Counted from the first letter of the stretch, positions 36,497-45,660 are shown. The stretch: 64,000 nucleotides of DNA from Rhizobium oryziradicis (GCF_001939045.1 NZ_MKIM01000025.1:62001-126000), one strand, 5' to 3'. Translations and numbers: made by a program. Notes: a model not told the origin generated them from the letters alone.

Positions 36497-37759
36497 ATGA
36501 CACGTTCCGCGATCAGCCATTTTTCGAAGCGCGCAATTTTCATTGCCCTCACACTCGCCTTAGCGGGGTGCGGCGGGCGGCTTGAGGGTGTGATGAAGCC
36601 GGTTGGCCCTGTGAACATACAAGGGGCCACCCCCGTCAATATGCTGGTGGCAACGACGCGCGAACAATCGGGTGATCCAGCCATCTTGTTTAACGGCGAG
36701 CGCGGTACCGGCTTGAAGACCGATGCCGTGGCCATATCGATACCACCGGATAAAAACCGCAAGATTGGTGAGGTTCAGTGGCCCAAAAAACTCCCGCCTG
36801 ACCCCAGCAAATCCTTTACCACGGTCAGCGTCACGCCTCTGTCGACGGAGCGCGACGTGAAAAACTGGCTGCGCGCAAGTTCCTTCAACAAGCACCGCGT
36901 GATGGTCTTCGTGCACGGCTTTAACAACACCTACGAGGATTCCGTCTATCGATTTGCCCAGATTGTGCATGATTCCAAGACGGATGTTGTGCCGGTGCTG
37001 TTCACCTGGCCATCGCGGGCCAGCATATTTGATTATAATTACGATAAGGAAAGCACCAATTATTCCCGCGATGCCTTGGAGGAATTGCTAACCCGCGTCA
37101 GCAGCCAGCCGGGCGTGACCGATGTGACCGTGATGGCGCACTCCATGGGATCATGGCTGGCTGTGGAAGCTCTGCGACAAATGGCCATTCGCCAAGGACG
37201 GGTGAACACCAAGATTACCAATGTTATCCTCGCATCACCCGATCTGGATGTGGATGTGTTCAAAAGCCAGTTCATGGCCCTCGGCCCCAAGCATCCGCAT
37301 TTCACCATTTTTGTCTCGCGCGATGACCGCGCGCTGAGCATTTCCCGGCGTATTTCAGGCAATGTGGATCGACTTGGACAAATCAACCCCGCCGAAGAGC
37401 CTTACCGCAGCGGACTGGAAGCTGCGGGCATCACCGTGATTGATCTGACCAAGCTGAAAACCGGAGATCAGTTGAATCACGGCAAATTTGCCGAAAGCCC
37501 TGAGGTGGTGCGGTTGATTGGCGACCGCCTTCTGACCGGTCAGACCGTGACGGATTCCAACGTGGGTCTTGGCGAAGCCCTTGGCGCGGTCGCAATCGGC
37601 ACAACCAGCACAATCGGACAGGTCGCCAGCACAGCCATCAGCGCTCCTATTATGATCTTCGATGGCCGCACGCGGCGCAATTACGATGATCAACTCAAGC
37701 GGCTGGGAAACAGCGCTGGATCGACCCTTGGTGCGGTATCCGACACTCTTCCGCGATAA
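36497..37759 (+). CDS. Alpha/beta-hydrolase lipoprotein (DUF900 family)
   Basis: 420 residues. Signal peptide with lipobox LAGC at ~residue 25. The hydrolase core of the DUF900 (esterase/lipase-like) family shows VMVFVHGFNNTYEDSVYRFAQ (oxyanion side), LFTWPSRAS and the nucleophile elbow AHSMGSW; a catalytic Asp is likely in ASPDLDVDVF. A Gly/Ala/Ser-rich tail follows. Substrate unknown; the family is common in Rhizobiales. The RIME1-like element lies just after its stop. Confidence 0.85.
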   Translation: MTRSAISHFSKRAIFIALTLALAGCGGRLEGVMKPVGPVNIQGATPVNMLVATTREQSGDPAILFNGERGTGLKTDAVAISIPPDKNRKIGEVQWPKKLPPDPSKSFTTVSVTPLSTERDVKNWLRASSFNKHRVMVFVHGFNNTYEDSVYRFAQIVHDSKTDVVPVLFTWPSRASIFDYNYDKESTNYSRDALEELLTRVSSQPGVTDVTVMAHSMGSWLAVEALRQMAIRQGRVNTKITNVILASPDLDVDVFKSQFMALGPKHPHFTIFVSRDDRALSISRRISGNVDRLGQINPAEEPYRSGLEAAGITVIDLTKLKTGDQLNHGKFAESPEVVRLIGDRLLTGQTVTDSNVGLGEALGAVAIGTTSTIGQVASTAISAPIMIFDGRTRRNYDDQLKRLGNSAGSTLGAVSDTLPR

Positions 37760-37797
37760 GATCGGCACGATAACATCGGATTGCGACCCAGATTTCT

Positions 37798-37904
37798 CTC
37801 GAGTCTGTCAGGTTCAGATTGAACCAGACAGACGCTCGCTTTTCTTGTGGTCGTTTGTCTGATCAGAAAAACCGGTGACCACTTTTTCCTGACAAACTCT
37901 ATCG
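37798..37904 (+). repeat. RIME1-like double-palindrome repeat (copy B)
   Basis: TCTGTCAGGTTCA at 37804-37816 and TGAACCAGACAGA at 37820-37832 form the first palindrome; GTTTGTC at 37853-37859 and GACAAAC at 37891-37897 the second, enclosing AAAAACCGGTGACCACTTTT. Aligned with the minus strand of copy A (18611-18720) most positions agree, including GTCAGGTTCAGATTGAACC and ACAAACTCTA. About 107 bases, the size known for RIME1. Confidence 0.85.
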
Positions 37905-37921
37905 CCCCAGATTTCTCTATC

Positions 37922-37965
37922 GCCAAAGATAGTTCTCCTGATATATCAGGATAATTATCTTTGGC
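37922..37965. repeat. Nested palindrome upstream of the proline-racemase-family gene
   Basis: GCCAAAGATA (37922-37931) and TATCTTTGGC (37956-37965) enclose the 16-bp palindrome TCCTGATATATCAGGA (37936-37951). It is 48 bases before the next start codon, so it could be an operator or a small repeat unit. A weaker hairpin CATCCC/GGGATG follows at ~37967-37991. Confidence 0.55.
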
Positions 37966-38013
37966 CTCATCCCCCGAATTGAGAAGGGATGAGAATGATC
38001 GGGAGAAGCAGGC

Positions 38014-39054
38014 ATGCGGTGGAAGCGGGTAATGCAATTGCTGGACGTCCATTGTGAGGGCGAAATTGGCAAAGTGGCCACCGGCGGCGTGCCAAAAATT
38101 CCTGGCAAAACGGTTGCCGAGCAATTGCACTGGCTGAATACGGATCCGAAAGGGCAAGAGCTACGGCGCTTTTTGGTGCTGGAGCCGCGTGGTGCGCCGA
38201 TTGGCTCGGTCAACCTGCTGTTGCCACCCAAACATCCCGACGCTGACGCCGCTTTTATCATTCTGCAGCCAGATCAGGCGCATGCCAGCTCTGGTTCCAA
38301 TTCCATCTGCGTCACCACGGCCTTGCTGGAAAGCGGCATTGTGGACATGCAGGAGCCGGAAACCACTGTTGTTTTAGAAACCGCAGCCGGTTTGGTGAAA
38401 GCCAAGGCCCAATGCCGCGATGGCCATTGCGAAAGCGTGACATTGACCATGGTGCCCTCTTTCGTGCACCAGTTGGACGCGAAGATCACCACCCGCGAAT
38501 GGGGCGAAATCAGCGTTGATCTCGCCTATGGCGGTATTTTTTATGCTCTGATCGACGCCCCACAAATCGGCCTTGCCATTGCGCCAGAAAATGCCCGTAA
38601 GCTTGTGGAGGCCGGCATGATGCTCAAGGCCGAGATCAACAGCCAGTTTCACGTTGTTCACCCGGAAATCCCTGAGATTTCCGGTGTTGCTTACGTGATG
38701 TTCCGTGATCAGGATCCCGATGGTGCGGTGCGCACCTGCACCACCATGTGGCCCGGTCGCGTTGATCGCTCACCCTGCGGCACCGGCAACTCTGCCAATC
38801 TGGCCACTCTGCATGCGCGCGGCAAGATCAAACCCGGCGAGCGTTTTCTCTCGCGCTCCATCATCGGCTCCGAGTTTCAGGTCGGGCTGGAAGGTCTCAC
38901 CTCTGTTGGCGACCGGGCGGCGGTTATTCCGACCATCACGGGCCGCGGCTTCACATTCGGGCTGCATCAGGTGGCCTTGGATGCATTCGATCCCTTAAGC
39001 GCGGGCTTTGCCCTCAGCGACGTATGGGGCGATGCAGCTGCCAGCCTGAATTAA
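38014..39054 (+). CDS. Proline racemase family protein, probable hydroxyproline 2-epimerase
   Basis: 346 residues. The family interconverts or dehydrates proline and hydroxyprolines using a pair of catalytic residues. The second is C255 in DRSPCGTGNSA. At the first position, normally Cys in MCGH, this protein has SSGSNSIC, placing Ser93 there. Ser/Cys pairs are found in enzymes that epimerise 3- and 4-hydroxyproline, so those are the likely substrates; a dehydratase cannot be excluded. No permease or hydroxyproline catabolic genes are adjacent. GGGAG precedes the ATG. Confidence 0.85.
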   Translation: MRWKRVMQLLDVHCEGEIGKVATGGVPKIPGKTVAEQLHWLNTDPKGQELRRFLVLEPRGAPIGSVNLLLPPKHPDADAAFIILQPDQAHASSGSNSICVTTALLESGIVDMQEPETTVVLETAAGLVKAKAQCRDGHCESVTLTMVPSFVHQLDAKITTREWGEISVDLAYGGIFYALIDAPQIGLAIAPENARKLVEAGMMLKAEINSQFHVVHPEIPEISGVAYVMFRDQDPDGAVRTCTTMWPGRVDRSPCGTGNSANLATLHARGKIKPGERFLSRSIIGSEFQVGLEGLTSVGDRAAVIPTITGRGFTFGLHQVALDAFDPLSAGFALSDVWGDAAASLN

Positions 39055-39078
39055 AACGCGACCAAAAACCAGGCTGCC

Positions 39079-39120
39079 GCTGTCCGCTTCAATTGTCCGC
39101 TTCAATCCGCTGCGGACAGC
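39079..39120 (+). repeat. Tandem 13-bp repeat inside an inverted repeat
   Basis: TGTCCGCTTCAAT occurs twice in tandem (39081-39093, 39094-39106), and GCTGTCCGC (39079) mirrors GCGGACAGC (39112). The hairpin could end the upstream transcript, although no T-run follows. Confidence 0.5.
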
Positions 39121-39235
39121 CCTGCCACATCTCCTATTTGAGTAAACAGATGATCCTCCCTTTCTTAAGGTTGTTTTTCCCCATCATTGAACGTTACAAT
39201 GATGTAAAACTATCCATTATCAAGAAAGGTGGCTG

Positions 39236-39979
39236 ATGGCTGGAGATGAGCGCGCCAAGACAACCGGCTTTTTGAGGCAGATACCGCTCTTTCAGAGCCT
39301 CACACAAGAGCAGGACCAAGTCTGGTCTGAGCGCTGCGAAACCCGAAAGGTGATTGCGGGCACGATCCTTTATGATCCAGAGCGCACGGAAAGGGCCGTG
39401 TTCATCAACACCTCCGGCATGATCCGGGCTGTGTTGCGGGTTGCACCCGGCAAGGAATTGTTTTTGGAAGATTTTGCGCCCGGCTCCATCGTCGGCGCGC
39501 TGGTTGCGCTGAACGGTCATTGGGAGAACGGTTTTTTGATGACGATCACAGATGGCGAGGTCATCATGATCCATCCCGACGTCTTCCGGGAGATCCTTGA
39601 AGCCCACCACGATATCTGTTTGAACTTGCTCACCACCATGACATTTCGCATGCGCCAGCTCTATCTCAAAATCAGCGAGCATTCCTATCTGGATGTCAAA
39701 CACCGACTTTACAATGCTTTGCTGCGGCTATCGCTGCCCAGCACGGACAATCCAGAGCGGCGCATCATTGCGCCACCCCTTATTCATGCGGCCTTGGCAG
39801 AACATGTCGGCACAAGCCGCGAGAGCATTTCGCGCGAAATGTCGCGCCTTTTGCAAGACGCCGTGATCGAGCGAAACAGCGAGGCCATTATCATTCGCCA
39901 ACCGCGCGAATTGCTGCGACGCCTTTCACGCGTGGCCATCGCCCCGCCGTTGGTTAAGCCAGCGTCCTGCCCGGCTTGA
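39236..39979 (+). CDS. Crp/Fnr family transcriptional regulator
   Basis: 247 residues. N-terminal cyclic-nucleotide-like beta barrel (~10-130; FLRQIPLFQSLTQEQ, APGSIVGALVALNG) and a C-terminal winged helix with the recognition helix VGTSRESISREMSRLLQD. The N-terminus lacks the Cys cluster of oxygen-sensing FNR, and the cAMP-binding Arg/Ser pattern is not obvious, so the effector is unknown. It opens the signalling region that runs to 46947. Start ATG with AAAGG upstream. Confidence 0.88.
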   Translation: MAGDERAKTTGFLRQIPLFQSLTQEQDQVWSERCETRKVIAGTILYDPERTERAVFINTSGMIRAVLRVAPGKELFLEDFAPGSIVGALVALNGHWENGFLMTITDGEVIMIHPDVFREILEAHHDICLNLLTTMTFRMRQLYLKISEHSYLDVKHRLYNALLRLSLPSTDNPERRIIAPPLIHAALAEHVGTSRESISREMSRLLQDAVIERNSEAIIIRQPRELLRRLSRVAIAPPLVKPASCPA

Positions 39980-40253
39980 TGCGTCCAGCGCTGCAAAGGT
40001 TAATCCCAACACAGCGCAAAAAAACTAAAAATTTACCCATTTGCTTCAGCTAATATCAGTGCAATCTCGTTACAACTTGCGGATGGAGTACTTGGCTGGT
40101 CCTGCATGATGCAGGGTGCTCCACATGAAAACCCGAATGAGACACGACAGCACTGTCCATTTTTACGGCATAATTCGATACCGGTTGCGGTCCTCGGCTT
40201 TCCTCTGTCGTTGAACCCAACGGGTTTGATGGCAACATCTGAGGGAGACCCCC

Positions 40254-40634
40254 ATGAGCATTCTGATCGTCGAAGACAATCCGACCAATGCGATGATCTT
40301 GAAGCATCTGGCACGCAAGGTCGCAGATGATGAAATCACCGTGCAAGCTGATGCCAATGACGCTCTGGTGTTGTGTCACAATACCTTGTTCGACATGTTG
40401 ATTGTTGACCAGATCTTGCCAGGCATGACCGGCCTGCAATTCGTCAAGGCCATTCGCCAGCTCCATCGCTATGACACAGTGCCGATCATCATGGTCACGG
40501 GTGACAACGACCCTGCGTTGCGGCTGGCAGCCAAGCAAAATGGTGTCTCTGATTTTCTCACCAAACCCGTGGAGGCCCTGGCGTTTCGCCAGCTCATCGC
40601 CAACCATCGCGGGCGTAAAGCCACGGCGGAATAA
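40254..40634 (+). CDS. Stand-alone CheY-like response regulator
   Basis: 126 residues, one receiver domain only: acidic pocket E7-D8, phospho-acceptor D52 (LIVDQILPGMTG), T82-type switch residue in IIMVTGDND and K in LTKPVEA. With no output domain it probably relays phosphate or acts by protein contact. It lies just ahead of the secreted sensor protein and hybrid kinase and is a candidate acceptor for that kinase. Ribosome site GAGGGAG. Confidence 0.9.
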   Translation: MSILIVEDNPTNAMILKHLARKVADDEITVQADANDALVLCHNTLFDMLIVDQILPGMTGLQFVKAIRQLHRYDTVPIIMVTGDNDPALRLAAKQNGVSDFLTKPVEALAFRQLIANHRGRKATAE

Positions 40635-40685
40635 ACACCCACCGCTCAATGTTCGTGCCGATCCAAGCAAGTAAGGAGTGTTTCA

Positions 40686-41183
40686 ATGAAACGTTTGCTG
40701 ATGACCGTGGCAGCATGTCTTTTCATGGCAACGCCGCTGATGGCGCTCGATACTCCCAAAGGCGCGGTTATTCTCACCGTCAAAGGCACGCTTGCCCACC
40801 CCAACAGCGGTGCCGACGCGGTCTTTGATCTCGCCATGCTGGACGCGCTCAAGGGGCGCAGCGCCACAATGGAAACGCCCTGGACCGAAGGAAAAGTGAC
40901 ATTTTCCGGCCCGCTTTTACGCGCTGTACTGGAGGCCGCTGGCGCACCTGCGGGTTCATTGAAGGTCCGCGCCCTCAATGATTACGCGGTTGTCGTGCCA
41001 GCCGCTGATGCAGGCACCTTTGAAGTGATTGTTGCGACCAGACTGAATGGCAAGACCATGTCTGTGCGCGACAAAGGGCCAACCATGTTGGTTTACCCCT
41101 TCGATCTCAATCCAAAATTATACACGGAGACCTATTTTTCGCGCTCAGTGTGGCAAATCAAGGACATTGAGATAATTCCATGA
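40686..41183 (+). CDS. Secreted molybdopterin-binding-fold protein, probable sensor subunit
   Basis: 165 residues. Signal peptide 1-20 (ending PLMA), then the core of the sulfite-oxidase/YedY-type molybdopterin-binding fold (VILTVKGTL, FDLAMLDAL, WTEGKVTFSGPLLRAVLEAAGA, VRALNDYAVVVP, DKGPTMLVYPF). There is no Cys in the mature chain, so no molybdenum ligand: it is more likely a binding protein than an enzyme. It overlaps the hybrid kinase start by ATGA, which strongly suggests that it is that kinase's periplasmic partner. Confidence 0.82.
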   Translation: MKRLLMTVAACLFMATPLMALDTPKGAVILTVKGTLAHPNSGADAVFDLAMLDALKGRSATMETPWTEGKVTFSGPLLRAVLEAAGAPAGSLKVRALNDYAVVVPAADAGTFEVIVATRLNGKTMSVRDKGPTMLVYPFDLNPKLYTETYFSRSVWQIKDIEIIP

Positions 41184-43441
41184 TCCTGTTCAATCGCAAT
41201 GGTTTGGAGCGACACCGCTCACAGCCTAAAACAACATTTGTGCTGCTGATCCTGTCAGGCGTTCTGCTTTTAACCTTTCTGCTGCTGTCCAAAGACATTT
41301 CGGACCGCTTCCATATGTTATTTGATGACATCCGCGAAAATGCGACATGGGCCGTTTACCAGCTGGATCGTGAGGCCCGCACGCTGGACTATACCGTTGC
41401 CGAAGCGCGGCGGCTGGACAGCATCGGTCCCAAAGAGCTGACAGACATCAGCTTGCGCTACGACATTTTGTACTCGCGCCTCAAGCTGGTCAACCAAACC
41501 CAATTTGGCGCGTATTTCAGTCATGATGCAACGGTTCAGGACTATTTGGGGAAAATTGCTGGTTTCATCGCCGAAATGCAGCCGTTTTTTGACAGCATCG
41601 CCAATGGAAAAATCCCAGAAAAGCAGGAGTTTGAACCCGTTGATCAACAACTTGGCCGGTTGACACGGGACACTGGCGACTTGCTGCTCTACACCAACAA
41701 CTTTGTTGGCAATGAGCGTGCTTCCATTCGCGCCAATATGATCGAGCTGGAAAAGACCTCAGCCGTCATGCTGGGGTTGTTGATGGTCTCGGTGATCTTT
41801 CTGGTGGTGACACTGCGCCGCCAGTTGACGTCCTTGCGCGAGACCAGCCATCGGCTGGAAACAATGGCGCGCGAGGTGTCAAACGCCTATGAGGCTGCCG
41901 ATTCGGGCAATCGGGCAAAATCGCAATTCATGGCAACCATGGGGCATGAGATCCGCACGCCGCTGAACGCCATTTTGGGCATGGCGGAATTGCTGGAATA
42001 TTCCGAACTGCCGCCTGAGGCGCTGCAAAGTGTGAAGACCATTCGCTCGTCTGGCGAAGCGCTGCTGGAAGTGATCAACGAGGTTCTCGATTATTCGAAA
42101 ATCGAGCATGGCAAGCTGGAGCTGGAAGAACGCGCCGTTGATATTTACGCGCTGGCCGAAAGCACAATCAGCATCATTCAAGGCCGAGCGGACGCGCAAA
42201 AAAGCGAACTTATTCTCGATATCCCGCTGTCGCTGGAAGCGCTGTATGTGCGCACCGACCCAACGCGCCTTCGGCAGGTTCTGCTCAATTTGTTGAGCAA
42301 TGCGGTGAAATTCACCCATAACGGCACCGTGACACTGCGCCTGAGAGAATTTTATCGCGGCAGCGCGCTGATGTTGCGCTTTGAGGTGGAAGACACCGGC
42401 ATCGGCATTGATGAAGCGGGCGTTGCCAAGCTGTTTCAGCCGTTCAGCCAGGTCGATGCCAGTATCAGCCGACGGTACGGCGGCACCGGGCTGGGTCTGA
42501 CCATCTGCAAACAGATCGTGGGCAAGCTGGGCGGCGAGCTGGGCATGAGCAGCACGGTGGGGGTCGGCAGTATTTTCTGGTTCGAATTGCCGGTGATTGT
42601 GGCTGGCAAGGATGAAGTGCGTCAGAACACCAAAAGCGAGACACTGGAAAGGCATTTTCCACGCCTGCGGATTTTGCTGGTGGAAGACAATATCGTCAAT
42701 CAGCAGGTCGCCAGCCGCTTTCTCGAAAAGCTCAATCAGACCGTGGTGTTGGCCAGCGACGGTGCTGAAGCCGTGGAAAAAACAGAACAGGAAACCTTCG
42801 ATCTGATCCTGATGGACATGCAAATGCCGGTGATGGACGGCATCGAGGCGACCAAGCATATTATTCAGCGCGGTGGTGCGGCCGCCCTCACCCCCATTAT
42901 CGCCATGACCGCCAATGCTTCCGACGAAGATCGCCGCCGATGCCGCGCGGCAGGCATGGTGGGGTTTGAATCCAAACCCGTCACCATGAACCGCCTGCGC
43001 GATGTGATCCTCACCTTCGCGCCCGCAGAACACGACAGTGACACCGACAAAGACCCGCTCGACATCGGCGATCTGGTTGATCCAACCCCGGAACAGCCGC
43101 CCCTTACACTCCAGCAGCATCTTGACGAAATCAACGGGCTGGATAAATCACGCCAGGATGAATTGATTGAAGCCCTGGGTGAAGACGTGTACCAGGAACT
43201 GATTGAATCGTTTTTTAATGACGCAAAAGATCTGATTGGAGCGCTCAACATCGCCTTTGCCAATCAAAATAATCCGGAAATTGACCGCGTTCTGCACACG
43301 ATCAAAGGAGCGGCGAGCAATGTCGGGCTCAACGATATCGCTCATCATGCCGATGCCTTGCGGAGCGTTGCGCCAACATTTGAGTCGATTGGCAGGCTCT
43401 CAGAGGAAATCGAAACGATGAAATTGAAATTGGTGGCCTGA
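41180..43441 (+). CDS. Hybrid sensor histidine kinase with receiver and HPt domains
   Basis: 753 residues. TM1 ~18-37, a helical periplasmic domain (~40-190), TM2 ~194-212, HisKA with H256 in GHEIRTPLNAILG, ATPase domain with N374, DTGIGID, and GGTGLGLTI, a receiver with D546 (LILMDMQMP) and a C-terminal HPt with H706 in LHTIKGAASN. This is the ArcB/BarA-type phosphorelay layout. Start overlaps the secreted protein's stop; its own stop touches the next gene (TGATG). The likely outputs are the neighbouring CheY-like and HD-GYP regulators. Confidence 0.93.
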   Translation: MILFNRNGLERHRSQPKTTFVLLILSGVLLLTFLLLSKDISDRFHMLFDDIRENATWAVYQLDREARTLDYTVAEARRLDSIGPKELTDISLRYDILYSRLKLVNQTQFGAYFSHDATVQDYLGKIAGFIAEMQPFFDSIANGKIPEKQEFEPVDQQLGRLTRDTGDLLLYTNNFVGNERASIRANMIELEKTSAVMLGLLMVSVIFLVVTLRRQLTSLRETSHRLETMAREVSNAYEAADSGNRAKSQFMATMGHEIRTPLNAILGMAELLEYSELPPEALQSVKTIRSSGEALLEVINEVLDYSKIEHGKLELEERAVDIYALAESTISIIQGRADAQKSELILDIPLSLEALYVRTDPTRLRQVLLNLLSNAVKFTHNGTVTLRLREFYRGSALMLRFEVEDTGIGIDEAGVAKLFQPFSQVDASISRRYGGTGLGLTICKQIVGKLGGELGMSSTVGVGSIFWFELPVIVAGKDEVRQNTKSETLERHFPRLRILLVEDNIVNQQVASRFLEKLNQTVVLASDGAEAVEKTEQETFDLILMDMQMPVMDGIEATKHIIQRGGAAALTPIIAMTANASDEDRRRCRAAGMVGFESKPVTMNRLRDVILTFAPAEHDSDTDKDPLDIGDLVDPTPEQPPLTLQQHLDEINGLDKSRQDELIEALGEDVYQELIESFFNDAKDLIGALNIAFANQNNPEIDRVLHTIKGAASNVGLNDIAHHADALRSVAPTFESIGRLSEEIETMKLKLVA

Positions 43442-43458
43442 TGACCCGGGAGGCAAAA

Positions 43459-44547
43459 ATGCGTATTTTAGTCGTTGACGATAATAATACCAATCTTAAA
43501 CTTCTCGTACGGTTGGTGAAGAAGGTCGAAAATTGCGAAGCCGTGGCCTTTTCAACCCCTGATGAGGTTTTGTCGGCATTGCCCGATCTGGATTTCGATG
43601 TTGCGATTATTGATTATCAGATGCCCGTCTACAATGGCGTCGAGCTGTTCACCGAGATTGTCCGGTTTGAAAAATACGCCAATGTGCCGGTGGTTTTCAT
43701 CACCGCCGACAAAGACATGACAACGCGCATGGCAGCGCTCAATGCCGGTGCCATCGACTTTTTGACCAAGCCGGTCAATCCGGTGGAATTTCAGGTTCGC
43801 ATTCATAATATTGTCAATCTGACAATTGCCCGTCGCCAACTGGCGGATCAGGCCGAATGGCTGCGTAACGAGGTGGAAAAAGCGGTTCAGGAACTCAGAC
43901 TGCGCGAGCAGGAAATCATCGAACGGCTGACCCTTGCTGCCGGATATAAAGATCCCGAAACGGCCCGCCACACATTGCGCGTTGCCGCTTATTCCGAAAC
44001 CATCGCTCGGGAAATGGGCTTGAGCGAGCAATTTTGCACCGATCTGCGGCTTGCAGCCCCGATGCACGACATTGGCAAAGTGGCCATGCCCGATACCATG
44101 ATGCTCAAGCAAGGCAAATTGACTGAGTCTGAATTCAGGCAAATGCAGTCTCACACGGAAGTTGGGGCCAATATCCTCGCCCGCTCTCATTCCTCCTTGT
44201 TGCAACTGGCGTCCGAAATCGCCATTAGCCATCATGAGCGGTGGGATGGACAGGGTTATCCGAACCGTTTGGCGGGCGAGGCCATTCCGCTGGCCGGTCG
44301 CATTGTCTGTATTGCCGATAATTTTGATGCGCTGACCACAGAGCGGCCCTACAAGCCCGCATGGTCTTATGAGCGCACTGTCGAGCATATTCTGGGGCGC
44401 GCTGGAAGCCAGTTTGATCCGGCTTGCGTCGCTGCCTTTGAAAAATCACTGCCGAAAATTCGCACCATTATGGAAAATGACCGTCGCGAACAGGCCGAGG
44501 AAGCGGCCTTAAGCGCTGGCAGTCAGCCGCTTGGAAAAATTGCCTGA
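43459..44547 (+). CDS. Response regulator with HD-GYP cyclic-di-GMP phosphodiesterase domain
   Basis: 362 residues. Receiver with D52 in IIDYQMPVYNG, a coiled linker (~125-155), then an HD-GYP domain: H171 in ETARHTLRV, HD pair H203-D204 in MHDIGK, and HHERWDGQGYP at 258-268, so the metal site and GYP loop are intact. It should break down cyclic-di-GMP under control of the adjacent hybrid kinase. I start at 43459 (GGGAGG five bases upstream); an ATG at 43441, fused to the previous stop, would add six residues. Confidence 0.92.
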   Translation: MRILVVDDNNTNLKLLVRLVKKVENCEAVAFSTPDEVLSALPDLDFDVAIIDYQMPVYNGVELFTEIVRFEKYANVPVVFITADKDMTTRMAALNAGAIDFLTKPVNPVEFQVRIHNIVNLTIARRQLADQAEWLRNEVEKAVQELRLREQEIIERLTLAAGYKDPETARHTLRVAAYSETIAREMGLSEQFCTDLRLAAPMHDIGKVAMPDTMMLKQGKLTESEFRQMQSHTEVGANILARSHSSLLQLASEIAISHHERWDGQGYPNRLAGEAIPLAGRIVCIADNFDALTTERPYKPAWSYERTVEHILGRAGSQFDPACVAAFEKSLPKIRTIMENDRREQAEEAALSAGSQPLGKIA

Positions 44548-44584
44548 TTTTGCCAGCGATGATTTGTCTCGACGGTGGAACAAT

Positions 44585-44620
44585 GCTATTTCCGGCCAAA
44601 GATTTTTTGCCGGAGATAGC
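44585..44620 (+). promoter_or_regulatory. Hairpin covering the pyrC ribosome-binding site
   Basis: GCTATTTCCGGC (44585-44596) pairs with GCCGGAGATAGC (44609-44620) with one G-U pair and a T-rich 12-base loop. The Shine-Dalgarno GGAG at 44612-44615 is wholly inside the 3' arm, 7 bases before the pyrC ATG, so folding would block translation. Enterobacterial pyrC is controlled by a comparable leader hairpin. Confidence 0.65.
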
Positions 44621-44622
44621 CC

Positions 44623-45660
44623 ATGCGTTCGCTCACCATTCGCCGCCCCGATGACTGGCACCTGCATTTGCGGGATGGTGCGATGCTTCAGGGTGTGGTG
44701 GGCGACACCAGCCGATATTTCGGCCGCGCCATCATCATGCCAAATCTCGTGCCGCCGGTGGTAACCACGCAAGATGCAATCGCCTACCGCGAACGTATTG
44801 TGGCGGCCGTGCCGAAAGAGCACAGCTTTCAGCCGTTGATGACGCTTTATCTCACCGAGCACACCAATCCCGACGATGTGGAAGACGGTAAAAACACCGG
44901 CCTGATCACGGCGGTCAAGCTTTATCCCGCCGGTGCTACCACCAATTCCCATGGCGGCGTGCGCGATCTGGACAAGGCCATGCCGGTGCTGGAGCGCATG
45001 GCAAAGATTGGCCTGCCGCTGTGCGTGCACGGCGAAGTGACCACCCCGGAGGTTGATATTTTCGACCGTGAAGCGGTGTTTATCGACACAGTTCTGGAGC
45101 CTCTGCGCAAGCGCCTGCCGGAGTTGAAGGTGACCATGGAACATGTCACCACAACAGACGGCGTGGAGTATATTCGTTCTGCTGCGCGCAATCTGGCAGG
45201 CTCCATCACCACGCATCATTTGATCATCAACCGCAATGCCATTCTGGTGGGTGGCATTCGTCCCCATTATTATTGCCTGCCGGTTGCCAAGCGCGAGAGC
45301 CACCGGCTCAGCTTGCGGGCCGCTGCCACATCTGGTGATACGCGCTTTTTCTTAGGCACCGATTCTGCCCCGCATATCGACCCCTTGAAGGAATGTGGCT
45401 GTGGTTGCGCCGGCATTTACACCTCCATCAACACCATGAGCTGCCTTGCCCATGTGTTTGAGCAGGAGAATGCACTCGACAAGCTTGAAGCCTTCACGTC
45501 GCTGAATGGCCCAGCCTGGTATGGTTTGCCATGTAACGAAGAGACCATCACCCTGGTCAAGCGCGATGAACCGGTATCTTTTCCATCGAAAATTGAAACA
45601 GACGCAGGTATTGTGACAGTCTTCGATCCGATGTTTCCTCTTCATTGGGATGTGACTTAA
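44623..45660 (+). CDS. pyrC: Dihydroorotase (PyrC class)
   Basis: 345 residues, the length of E. coli PyrC. A zinc amidohydrolase that closes carbamoyl aspartate to dihydroorotate. Metal and substrate residues are visible: [10 protein letters not shown] (HxH), the carboxylated Lys in [29 protein letters not shown] and GTDSAPH. It sits between the HD-GYP gene and the diguanylate cyclase but belongs to pyrimidine synthesis; pyrE is 1.4 kb downstream. Translation is probably controlled by the hairpin at its ribosome site. Confidence 0.96.
   Translation: MRSLTIRRPDDWHLHLRDGAMLQGVVGDTSRYFGRAIIMPNLVPPVVTTQDAIAYRERIVAAVPKEHSFQPLMTLYLTEHTNPDDVEDGKNTGLITAVKLYPAGATTNSHGGVRDLDKAMPVLERMAKIGLPLCVHGEVTTPEVDIFDREAVFIDTVLEPLRKRLPELKVTMEHVTTTDGVEYIRSAARNLAGSITTHHLIINRNAILVGGIRPHYYCLPVAKRESHRLSLRAAATSGDTRFFLGTDSAPHIDPLKECGCGCAGIYTSINTMSCLAHVFEQENALDKLEAFTSLNGPAWYGLPCNEETITLVKRDEPVSFPSKIETDAGIVTVFDPMFPLHWDVT

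Noticed and set aside
41879..43120. Open frame of 413 codons opposite the hybrid kinase
   Set aside because: Antisense shadow of a gene with clear kinase, receiver and HPt motifs; composition is typical of a shadow frame.
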